Origin: Oscillospiraceae bacterium | Lineage (GTDB): Bacteria > Bacillota > Clostridia > Oscillospirales > Ruminococcaceae | DNA: 64,000 nt | Direction of reading: 5' to 3' | Assembly (NCBI GenBank): GCA_022769565.1 | Contig: JALEJQ010000081.1 | Coordinates: 1-64,000 of the forward strand | Shown here: piece after piece, positions 8,222 to 16,905 of the stretch | Numbering within the stretch: the first letter of the stretch is position 1 | Layout of the letters: every line of letters starts with the position of its first letter | Translations under genes and position numbers: made by a program | The notes under the pieces: model-generated | What the model saw: the letters and a program-made list of their open reading frames with translations, nothing else | The model's database searches: none | Told to the model about the DNA's origin: nothing

Positions 8222-9496
8222 ATGACTCTTGATGTTTCGTCTTATACAGATAAAGGCGGCAGAGAAATAAATGAGGATTCCATACTTTGTACGGATAAAA
8301 TGTTTATTGTTGCCGACGGTCTCGGCGGTCACGACGCAGGAGAAGAGGCTTCCGCAGCTGCGGTAAAATTTATCGAGGAAAACTGCGGCAGTGATTTTTC
8401 TGAGGAAAGCCTTATCGAGCTGCTTGAAAAGACTAATGAGGCAGTACGCAGCCTTGAATGTGACGCTCTTACAACAGTTGCCCTTGCCGTTATTGACAAC
8501 GGGTATTTCCATTATGCCAATGTTGGCGACAGCAGGGTGTATCTGTTCAGGAACAATAAGCTCTTCGCCCGTTCAAAGGACCATTCCGTGTGTCAGGCGG
8601 CTGTGGATATGGGTGAGCTTGCCTATGAGGATATAAGGGGCAGCGACGACAGGTCAAAGCTGCTTAAAGTTCTCGGCAATCCCAAGCCGCTGAAGCTGAA
8701 AAGCCTTTATCAGCCTGTAAAGCTCCTTGAGGGAGACGCTTTTATCATTTGCAGCGATGGCTTCTGGGACAGTATCTATGAAACGGAAATGGAAATAGAC
8801 TTGCTGAAGTCGGAAACAGCCGAGCAATGGATGAATTTTATGCTGAAAAGGCTGCTGCTTAAAACCAACGGCGAAGGCGACAATTATTCCGTTATCTGCG
8901 GCATTGTACATAACGGTGAAACGGGTGTTTATGAGGCGGTAAAAAATCCTAAGTGCCGCAAAGGATACATAATTGCGTTGGTGATAGCTTTGCTTGCCGC
9001 TGCAGGAGCAGGTGCATGGTTCCATTCAAAATTTATCTGCTGCAAGGACGGTACTTCCGCACCCGAAGAAGGGGAGGAAACCTCCGTTGTAAATATTGTG
9101 CCCGATGAACCTCTGCCCGAAGACGGAAGCGATACCTCCGAAACGGACAATACTGACGTTACAACCGTGTCGGAAGAGCAGACAGGCGATACTTCTGCGG
9201 AAGACGGCAGCGTTACTTCCGGATCCAATGAAACTTCCGAAGATAGCAGCAGTGATACTTCCGAATCCGGCGAAACTTCTTCCGAAAGCGGTGATGATAC
9301 CTCCGAAACGGACAATACTGACGTTACGACCGTGCCGGAAGAACAGACCGATGATACATCTGCGGAGGAAAGCAGCGGAGAAACATCCGTAACGGACGAT
9401 ACAGACGCCGGATCCGATGTAACGACCACTCCTTACCGCCCGTGGCTTGAACCGGACTACAGCCAGAGCGGAACAATGGATTGTGTAAGATGGTGA
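8222..9496 (+). CDS. PP2C family phosphatase with TM segment and acidic Ser/Thr-rich C-terminal tail
   Basis: GGREINEDSIL, ADGLGGHDAGE, NVGDSRVYLFR, FIICSDGFWD, DNYSVI; TM GYIIALVIALLAAAGAGAWF followed by DTSETDNTDVTT repeats. Confidence 0.9.
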   Translation: MTLDVSSYTDKGGREINEDSILCTDKMFIVADGLGGHDAGEEASAAAVKFIEENCGSDFSEESLIELLEKTNEAVRSLECDALTTVALAVIDNGYFHYANVGDSRVYLFRNNKLFARSKDHSVCQAAVDMGELAYEDIRGSDDRSKLLKVLGNPKPLKLKSLYQPVKLLEGDAFIICSDGFWDSIYETEMEIDLLKSETAEQWMNFMLKRLLLKTNGEGDNYSVICGIVHNGETGVYEAVKNPKCRKGYIIALVIALLAAAGAGAWFHSKFICCKDGTSAPEEGEETSVVNIVPDEPLPEDGSDTSETDNTDVTTVSEEQTGDTSAEDGSVTSGSNETSEDSSSDTSESGETSSESGDDTSETDNTDVTTVPEEQTDDTSAEESSGETSVTDDTDAGSDVTTTPYRPWLEPDYSQSGTMDCVRW

Positions 9497-9548
9497 TATT
9501 GTATCGCCGTACAGTATTTTTACTATTTCCCGAAAGGATAAGTCTGAT

Positions 9549-12341
9549 ATGATCAAGCTCAAAAATAAACGGTTATGCGAGAGTTGTTTTGCGGAAGTGA
9601 CTTCGGATACCTGCAGCGTATGCGGATACAGTAAAAAGACTGCGGTTACCGATCCCTCCGTGCTTCCCTGCGGCAGTGTGCTTATGGGAAGATATATCGT
9701 GGGACGGGTCATAGGCAAGGGCGGTTTCGGAATAACTTATCTTGCGTATGACACAAAAATGGAAAAGGTCATTGCAATAAAAGAGTTCTATCCTTTCGGT
9801 CTTGCTGTAAGAGCGACGGGCAGTCCTACTGTGTCCGTAAACAACTCCGAAAGTGCAAGCGTTTTCCAGAGCGGCTCGGAAAAGTTCTATAACGAAGCAA
9901 GACTTGTTTCAAGATTTAACGGAAATCCCAATATTGTCAGCGTTTATGAGTTTTTCTATGAGAACGACACCGTGTATTTTACAATGGAATACCTCGAGGG
10001 CAAAACCCTTAAATCCTATGTCCATAAGAACGGCGTACTGACCCCGGGGCAGGCTGTTTTTATTGCGGACAACGTTTCAAACGCCCTTATGGCGGCTCAC
10101 AGCGCCAACGTTCTTCACCGTGACATTTCTCCCGATAACATTATGTTATGCCGTGACGGTTCGGTAAAGCTCATTGACTTCGGTGCGGCAAGGCAGGTAA
10201 TGGCGCAGGGTTCCCAGAGCCTTTCCGTTATACTCAAACCGGGCTTTGCACCCTTGGAGCAGTACCAGAAAAAGGGAAAACAGGGGCCCTGGACGGATAT
10301 TTATTCCCTCGGCGCAACTCTTTATTATGCTATGACCCTCGATACCCTTGACGATCCTATGACAAGAATGGAAGGGGACGACGAGTACCTTTCCAACCCT
10401 CATAATATAAATGAAGATCTGTGGGAAATTATCGAAAAGTCAACAATGCTAAAGATAGTTGAAAGATATGCCGATATATTTGAATTCCGCAAGGCTCTGG
10501 GCAAGCTTAATATTACCCCCGAACCTATTATAATTCCGTATGTCGAAGAAAAAGCGGAGCAGGTACCCGAAATGCGTACAACTCAGCCTTCAAAAATGCT
10601 CAGAAGCATTGCGAAAAGCAAATCGGTTACGATAAGCAAACCCCTTACAATAAGCAAGCCCCTTACAACAAGCAAATCGGCTGAAAAAACCCGGGAACCC
10701 GATTATTCCGACGGCGACAAGACTGTTTTTATTGGCGATAAGCCGGAAGAAGCTGCAGTACCGACTCCGAATGATCAGAATAACAAGAGACCCAAGGTCA
10801 TTATCGCTGCTGCGGCGGCTACAGTCGTAGTTGCAGGTATAGTTGTCGGTGCAGTTGCGCTGAACGGCGGAACAAATGACGACAGCATTGCCGCAGACGC
10901 TGCAACATCGAAGAGCGTTACAACGACCACCAAAAAGAAAAATAATAATGATGTAACTACAAGCGGTAAAAAGGAAACCGAAGAAGAGGTAACTGTTACC
11001 GCTACTGCCAACATGGTTACAGCTGATACGGATGACAATGATGACTATGTTGTATATATCGATGATCCGGATGAGTATTTCAGCAATGAAGATAAATTTT
11101 CCCTTATGGACAGCGCCGAAGACCTGAACTCCAAATATGGCTGCAATGTCCTTATTTCTATACAGTACTTCGATGAGGAGAGCGACAATGCATCATCTGA
11201 ATATTCGGATATTTATTACGACTATTTTTCTAAAAAGTCTAAAGGCATTGCTTTAATTATTTCGGATTACAAAGACGGTTTTAATATTAAGTTAGAAAGA
11301 TACGGCGGCGTTTTTACAAAATACAGAAATGAATTTAAGACTATTGAAAAGGATATGGCAGATAATTACTATAACGTAGGAAAGGTGACCCTTATTCGGA
11401 GAGCGCTGAATAATATAAAAAATATTGAAGATGCTCAGACTGCCGATACCACGGTAACCGTCAGCACAGAAACAGATGAGATCACGACCTCCGATGAAAA
11501 GGCAACTACCACAAAAGCAACAACAACGACTAAAGCTACAACAACCACTAAAGCAACAACCACCACGAAAGCATCTTCGTCTGCTCCCAAGAGCGTTACT
11601 ATCGGCGGAAAGAGCTATCCCACTACCTCTTCATCCCTTGACCTGTCGGGTATGAAGCTTAAAGACAAGGATATTGCCGACTTGAAATATATGACAAACC
11701 TTACATATATCAATCTTTGCGACAATAACCTTAAAGATGTTTCCGTTCTCGGCAGTATTCCCACTCTGCAGAACATTCAGATCCACAACAACAATATCAG
11801 CGACATATCCTTTGTAAAGAAGCTGAATAACCTTGACTGCCTTGCTGCGCAGAACAACAATATCAGAGACCTTTCACCGCTTAAAGGCAAGACCAAAATT
11901 ACCCAGCTCTGGCTTGCAGAAAATCCTATCACGGATATTTCTGCCATAAGCGGTCTTACAAATATGAAATCGGCAGGCTTCAACTGGTGCAAGCTGAAAA
12001 GCCTTGATCCGCTGAAAAAAATGACAAAGCTTGAGACCTTGTGTCTCCAGGGCACAGGCGTAAAGGATATTTCGGCACTGAAAAACTGTAAAAACCTGAA
12101 ATATCTTTACCTCGGAAGCTGCAACGTATCGGATGTTTCTCCGCTGGCAGGCTCGGAGGGCTTTGTTGAGCTTTATCTTGACGGCAATCCCATTGACGAG
12201 GATAGTATTTCAACCTTTAAGGGCATAACCGTAACGGGATATATCGACCTGAGAAACACGGGTCTGACAAGAGACCAGTTTAACCGTATATATATGCTTC
12301 TTTTCAGTAACAACGATTCATTCACATATTCTTACAGTTAA
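9549..12341 (+). CDS. Ser/Thr protein kinase: zinc ribbon - kinase - TM - TPM-like domain - leucine-rich repeats
   Basis: CESCFAEVTSDTCSVCGY; VIGKGGFGITYLAYD, HRDISPDNIML, KLIDFGAAR; TM about residues 418-440; TPM-like block; TTTTKA linker; several LRR units (LTYINLCDNNLKDVS..L). Confidence 0.9.
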   Translation: MIKLKNKRLCESCFAEVTSDTCSVCGYSKKTAVTDPSVLPCGSVLMGRYIVGRVIGKGGFGITYLAYDTKMEKVIAIKEFYPFGLAVRATGSPTVSVNNSESASVFQSGSEKFYNEARLVSRFNGNPNIVSVYEFFYENDTVYFTMEYLEGKTLKSYVHKNGVLTPGQAVFIADNVSNALMAAHSANVLHRDISPDNIMLCRDGSVKLIDFGAARQVMAQGSQSLSVILKPGFAPLEQYQKKGKQGPWTDIYSLGATLYYAMTLDTLDDPMTRMEGDDEYLSNPHNINEDLWEIIEKSTMLKIVERYADIFEFRKALGKLNITPEPIIIPYVEEKAEQVPEMRTTQPSKMLRSIAKSKSVTISKPLTISKPLTTSKSAEKTREPDYSDGDKTVFIGDKPEEAAVPTPNDQNNKRPKVIIAAAAATVVVAGIVVGAVALNGGTNDDSIAADAATSKSVTTTTKKKNNNDVTTSGKKETEEEVTVTATANMVTADTDDNDDYVVYIDDPDEYFSNEDKFSLMDSAEDLNSKYGCNVLISIQYFDEESDNASSEYSDIYYDYFSKKSKGIALIISDYKDGFNIKLERYGGVFTKYRNEFKTIEKDMADNYYNVGKVTLIRRALNNIKNIEDAQTADTTVTVSTETDEITTSDEKATTTKATTTTKATTTTKATTTTKASSSAPKSVTIGGKSYPTTSSSLDLSGMKLKDKDIADLKYMTNLTYINLCDNNLKDVSVLGSIPTLQNIQIHNNNISDISFVKKLNNLDCLAAQNNNIRDLSPLKGKTKITQLWLAENPITDISAISGLTNMKSAGFNWCKLKSLDPLKKMTKLETLCLQGTGVKDISALKNCKNLKYLYLGSCNVSDVSPLAGSEGFVELYLDGNPIDEDSISTFKGITVTGYIDLRNTGLTRDQFNRIYMLLFSNNDSFTYSYS

Positions 12342-12424
12342 TATCAAAGCGGAAAGACCGGTCAATATGGGGCTTAGGTTCCTTATATTTGATTGGTCTT
12401 TTATTTTCAGAATAAGGAGAAAAG

Positions 12425-14866
12425 ATGGAACGCAGAAATATTATCAATATTATTGAAGGCAGTAAGCCGCCCGTTGAATACGACCTTGACTCCTTCGGCA
12501 GGGACTGCGTAAGGTTCGGCAGAGGTCCTGTCCACGGAGACGGCGGCGAGACAAACGATATTTGCGTCGACAAGGACGTTACAGCCGTTTCAAGAGCCCA
12601 TTGTTCCTTCTGCAAATACAACGGAGAATGGTTTATATGCGACGATAACAGCATGAACGGTCTGCTTCTTAACGGCGTAAAGGTTCAGTCACAGCAGATG
12701 CGCAGCGGAGACAGATTTTCTGTTGTCAATGATACCGATTTGAAGTGCATAATAGCCTTTTTCTCCTATGATGAAAGCGGAGAGAATGAGAATGTATTTC
12801 ATCTTTCGGGCAAGCAGCGGTTTGTAATAGGCAGGAGCCGTGACTGCGACATTATTATAAGCCACCCCTCCGTATCAAGGAACCACTGTGTTATAACCTG
12901 CGAAAACGGTGAATATTACATTGCTGATAATAACTCCACAAACGGCGTTATATTGAACGGTATGCCGCTGAAAAAGAAGCAATGCCTTAAAGCGGCGGAT
13001 AAAATAACTATTGCCGATACGTCAATGGTGTTCAGCGGCGGTTGTCTGTATTTCAGCTTGAACAAAGACGGCGTAAGCGTTTCCGCCTACGGAGTCACAA
13101 AAAGGGTGCGTTCCGGCAGGGGAGTAAAGGCAATTGCCGACAATATAAGCCTGACGATCGAGCCGGGTGAACTTACCGCAATTATCGGCGGCTCGGGCGC
13201 AGGAAAAACAACGCTTCTGAACTGCCTTTCGGGAATGACTGACTTCGATTCCGGCGATGTTTTTATTAACGGCGAAAGCATAAAAAGCAACAGCCGCAGC
13301 ATAAAAAGCATAATCGGCTACGTTCCCCAGAACGACATAATTTACGACAATCTTACCCTTGAACGTATGCTTTATCATTCCGCAAAGCTCCGTATGCCAA
13401 AGGATACGGGCAAGGAAGAGATAATGAAGAAAATAGACGAAACTCTGGAGCTTGTGGAGCTTACCGACCACCGCAAAACGGTCATAAGCAAGCTGTCGGG
13501 CGGTCAGAAAAAGCGTGCAAGCATTGCTGTGGAGCTTCTTGCTTCGCCTAAGCTGTTTTTCCTTGACGAGCCATCGTCGGGACTTGACCCGGGTACGGAA
13601 AAGAACCTTATGAAATTGCTGAAAAACCTTGCAGCGTCGGGAAAAACTGTGATTATGGTCACTCATACCGTGCAGAACATAAATATCTGCGACAGGGTGG
13701 TGTGTATGGGAAACGGCGGTCTGCTGTGCTACTCGGGAAAGCCGTCCGATGCTCTTAAATTCTTTGAGAAAACGGAATTTTCCGATATTTACGGCGAGCT
13801 TAACGACAATGCCGCCGCTGTTGCAGACAAATTCCAAAGCATAAATTCTGCGGCAGGGGCTTCCGATGTGCCGGATAAAAGCGGAGAAAAACCCAGGAAG
13901 GACTTTTTAAGCGGATTTCGCCAGTTTTCCGTGCTTACAAAGCGTTATGCCGAAATAACCTTTAACAGTATGCTAAGGCTTGTAATGCTTCTGCTGATGC
14001 CGCTGATACTTTCGCTGCTTGTGTGCCTTGCTTTTCAGTCGGATGGAGACCTGTTCAGGACCCTTGGCATAGAGATCACCCGTACAAGTATGCCGTTTCT
14101 TACCGTAGGTGACACAATGAGCCTTATGTTTGCATTTTCCTGTGCGGCGTTCTGGGTGGGCATATTCAATTCGGTGCAGGAGATAAGTAAGGAGCGGAGC
14201 ATTTACATCCGTGAATGCTTTGCCGGAGTGAAGCCGCTGCCTTATGTAATGTCAAAGTTTGCGGTATCGGGGGTTCTGTGTGTTATCCAATCGGCAATAA
14301 TGACCGTTATTTTCCTGCTGCTTACCGACACCTCAGCCGTACCTAAAGAAAACCCCGACGATGTTCTTTCAATGTCACTGTGCAAAAACGGTGTGGTCTT
14401 TACGAACGGGGGAAACGCCTTTGAGATATTTATAACCGTTTTGCTGACGGTCATATGCGCAATGTGCCTCGGACTTGCCATATCTGCGGCTGTGTCAAAT
14501 GATATGGCGCTGGTGCTTTGTCCCGTGTGCCTGCTGCCGCAGATATTGTTTTCGGGCATAGCCTGCACCCTTTCGGGATTTACCGAAAAGCTGGCGTACT
14601 TCATAACCTGCCGCTGGTCCTGCATTGCGTTCCTTACTTCTTCAAGGGTAAACAATATGTACGCTTCCTGCTATTATCAGGATGGTTGGCAGATGATCAA
14701 ACGAAAAAGCATACTTAAAGATTATGTTCCCGGAAAGGAGTATCTGTTCGGACTTGACCCCGTGCGCAGCGCATGGACAGCGCTTGGGATAATGTCGGTA
14801 GTCTGCCTTGCTGCGGCGATGCTGCTGCTTTACATAAGAAACAGATCAAAGCTGAGAACAAAGTGA
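12425..14866 (+). CDS. FHA-FHA-ABC transporter ATP-binding/permease fusion (ABCG-like)
   Basis: Two FHA blocks (AVSRAHCSF..DDNSMNGLLLNG; FVIGRSRDCDIIISHPSVSRNHCVI..DNNSTNGVILNG), GGSGAGKTTLLN, LSGGQKKRASIAVELL, LFFLDEPSSGLDP, then a multi-TM permease. Confidence 0.93.
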   Translation: MERRNIINIIEGSKPPVEYDLDSFGRDCVRFGRGPVHGDGGETNDICVDKDVTAVSRAHCSFCKYNGEWFICDDNSMNGLLLNGVKVQSQQMRSGDRFSVVNDTDLKCIIAFFSYDESGENENVFHLSGKQRFVIGRSRDCDIIISHPSVSRNHCVITCENGEYYIADNNSTNGVILNGMPLKKKQCLKAADKITIADTSMVFSGGCLYFSLNKDGVSVSAYGVTKRVRSGRGVKAIADNISLTIEPGELTAIIGGSGAGKTTLLNCLSGMTDFDSGDVFINGESIKSNSRSIKSIIGYVPQNDIIYDNLTLERMLYHSAKLRMPKDTGKEEIMKKIDETLELVELTDHRKTVISKLSGGQKKRASIAVELLASPKLFFLDEPSSGLDPGTEKNLMKLLKNLAASGKTVIMVTHTVQNINICDRVVCMGNGGLLCYSGKPSDALKFFEKTEFSDIYGELNDNAAAVADKFQSINSAAGASDVPDKSGEKPRKDFLSGFRQFSVLTKRYAEITFNSMLRLVMLLLMPLILSLLVCLAFQSDGDLFRTLGIEITRTSMPFLTVGDTMSLMFAFSCAAFWVGIFNSVQEISKERSIYIRECFAGVKPLPYVMSKFAVSGVLCVIQSAIMTVIFLLLTDTSAVPKENPDDVLSMSLCKNGVVFTNGGNAFEIFITVLLTVICAMCLGLAISAAVSNDMALVLCPVCLLPQILFSGIACTLSGFTEKLAYFITCRWSCIAFLTSSRVNNMYASCYYQDGWQMIKRKSILKDYVPGKEYLFGLDPVRSAWTALGIMSVVCLAAAMLLLYIRNRSKLRTK

Positions 14867-14880
14867 ATATCACAAAAAAA

Positions 14881-14924
14881 GACCGTTCCGCCGAATAAAC
14901 ATCGAAGGAACGGTCGAATTATTT
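14881..14924 (+). terminator. Terminator between convergent genes
   Basis: gaccgttcc...ggaacggtc hairpin with flanking A/T runs. Confidence 0.7.
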
Positions 14925-14933
14925 TATTTAGCC

Positions 14934-16367
14934 TTATGCGTCAAATCTGAACATTTCGTTATTGCTTCCGAGACAGAAGAACATACCGTTTTTAAGCGTT
15001 ACGGGAACGTTTGGAACAAGTCTCTGTCCGTCGGGAAGGAAGGTTCCGCAGCTTGAACCAAGGTCTACAAGCTGATATTCGTTTCCGAACTGTCTTACTT
15101 CGCAGTGAACAGCGGAAATGCCCTGAGCGTCAACAGGGAAGCATACCGTACATTTCTGAGCGTTTCTGCCGATGATAACGCTGCCTGCAACGGTAAAGCT
15201 GCGTCCTGTCATAAAGCCCTTTATGCCTGTAATAACGGGTGTATGCTGCTGGGGCTGAACAGGTGCCGGAGAAGCGGCAGGCTTTTTGCTGCCCTTTACT
15301 ACAACAACAACGACTACAGCGGCAACAACAACCACTGCTGCAGCGACAATAATAACTATAATAAGTGTGTTGGAGTTACTATCCTCCTTAGGCTCTGCGG
15401 AAGCCTCTGTTACAGCTTCGGCAGCCTGAGTAGCTTCTGTTGTAACTTCTGTAACTTCGGGTTCTTCGGTTTCCTCGGGCACTTCTTCCGACGTATCAAT
15501 AACTTCGTTAGAAAGTGTATAAGGAATGGTGTCACGGTTTATAAGGTTCAGAAGCTCGTCAATGACGATGGCGTAATTCTTGCTGTCACCAACTTTGTAT
15601 GTAGGGATACCAACTACCTCGCCCTTGGAATTTACAAGAGCGCCGCCGGAATTTCCCGGAGAGATGTTCATATCAATGAGATAAACTTCAACGCCGTTTG
15701 TGTCGGTGCTTTTTCTTGAAATGCTGCCTGATGTTCTTGAAACATCATTTGTGTCATAAGCAAGAGCTCTGTCGTCCATATACCAATCGGAATCTGCCGG
15801 GAATCCCAGAGCGGAAAAATCATCATCCATATCTATTTCCGATGATTTGCATATTACAAGAGGCTCTCTCTTGTCGGTAGGCTGAGGAAGCTTAAGTATG
15901 CAGATGTCCTTTTCTTCGTTGACCATATATATCTGCGCACGCATAAATTCGTTTGCAGCGTAGGAGAAATAAACCTTTACTTCGGTGGCTTTTTTATTGC
16001 TCACATTTAAAGTCTCGTTAAGAGAATCAAGGCTTTTTACACCTTCAGCCGTATCATCAAGAACAACGTGAGCGTTTGTAACGATATAGCTTACAGGTTC
16101 ACCGGGAGTGCCTATTGCAAATCCGCTGCCGCGTCCTGTTACGGAGTCACGGGGGTCTAACTTATAGTATCCGCCGACTACACCGTACAGCTTATCGTAT
16201 ATTCCCTGAAAAATAAATTCCTGATCTGACCCGTCAAATGTGGATTCGATATAAACTATACCGTTTTTTGCTTCATTTGCAGTTTTGGCAGAAGCGGACA
16301 GACTTAACGAGGCTAAAGTCATAAGCGCTGCTGTCAAAAGTGCCGTAAACTTGAAAATTCTTTTCAT
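14934..16367 (-). CDS. Trypsin-like serine protease (S1C/HtrA-like) with TM segment and C-terminal FHA domain
   Basis: Signal peptide, GSGFAIG..YIVTNAHVV, DICILKL, SPGNSGGALVNSKGEVVGI; TM TLIIVIIVAAAVVVVAAVVVVVVV; FHA VIIGRNAQKCTVCFPVDAQGISAVHCEVR..LGSSCGTFL. Confidence 0.9.
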   Translation of the reverse strand: MKRIFKFTALLTAALMTLASLSLSASAKTANEAKNGIVYIESTFDGSDQEFIFQGIYDKLYGVVGGYYKLDPRDSVTGRGSGFAIGTPGEPVSYIVTNAHVVLDDTAEGVKSLDSLNETLNVSNKKATEVKVYFSYAANEFMRAQIYMVNEEKDICILKLPQPTDKREPLVICKSSEIDMDDDFSALGFPADSDWYMDDRALAYDTNDVSRTSGSISRKSTDTNGVEVYLIDMNISPGNSGGALVNSKGEVVGIPTYKVGDSKNYAIVIDELLNLINRDTIPYTLSNEVIDTSEEVPEETEEPEVTEVTTEATQAAEAVTEASAEPKEDSNSNTLIIVIIVAAAVVVVAAVVVVVVVKGSKKPAASPAPVQPQQHTPVITGIKGFMTGRSFTVAGSVIIGRNAQKCTVCFPVDAQGISAVHCEVRQFGNEYQLVDLGSSCGTFLPDGQRLVPNVPVTLKNGMFFCLGSNNEMFRFDA

Positions 16368-16499
16368 TTCGTCAACTATCCTTTCCGGCGCTTCGGAAGA
16401 AGAACCGATAAATTTAAGGATTTCCCCTTATTGCTGCTTATTATAACATAATTCTCCCGTATTTTGGTTAGCAAAACTGCACACTATGATGTCCGCAGC

Positions 16500-16895
16500 T
16501 TATTTTTCTTCCCAGATAAATTCGCAGGCTTCTTCATATCCGAGATTATGTTCAATAGCGTAAATTGCCTTTGCATCGGTCATATTTCTTGCATAAAGTA
16601 TCTCTTTCCCGCCGATTTTCAGCAAGCGCTGCATTTCCTCCAGAGAAAGCTTAAGGAGAAGTCCTATCTTGATAAGGTGTACACGGGTCGGAGCTCTTGT
16701 TCCGTTAAGTATCTGATAGCCGTAGGTGCGGTCAAGATTAAGGAAACGGATAATGTCCGTGCGCTGAATGTTTTTTTCTTCCATATATTTTTCAATAACG
16801 GTGTAGACCTTGGGCGCTTTGTTTTCTGCTATGAGCTTTTCGTTGAATTCTTCTTCACGAAGCATCTGCTCTAAATCACGGGTAATCATTTTCAT
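16500..16895 (-). CDS. Helix-turn-helix (XRE-like) protein
   Basis: YMEEKNIQRTDIIRFLNLDRTYGYQILNGTRAPTRVHLIKIGLLLKLSLEEMQRLL; RBS aaaggtgg; 10 bp downstream of the kinase gene. Confidence 0.65.
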   Translation of the reverse strand: MKMITRDLEQMLREEEFNEKLIAENKAPKVYTVIEKYMEEKNIQRTDIIRFLNLDRTYGYQILNGTRAPTRVHLIKIGLLLKLSLEEMQRLLKIGGKEILYARNMTDAKAIYAIEHNLGYEEACEFIWEEK

Positions 16896-16905
16896 AAAAC
16901 CACCT

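Noticed and set aside
7415-8512. 365-aa minus-strand ORF
   Set aside because: Antisense to both PP2C genes; no recognisable motifs.
9026-9718. 230-aa minus-strand ORF with repeats
   Set aside because: Repeats simply mirror the acidic tail repeats of the PP2C gene on the plus strand.
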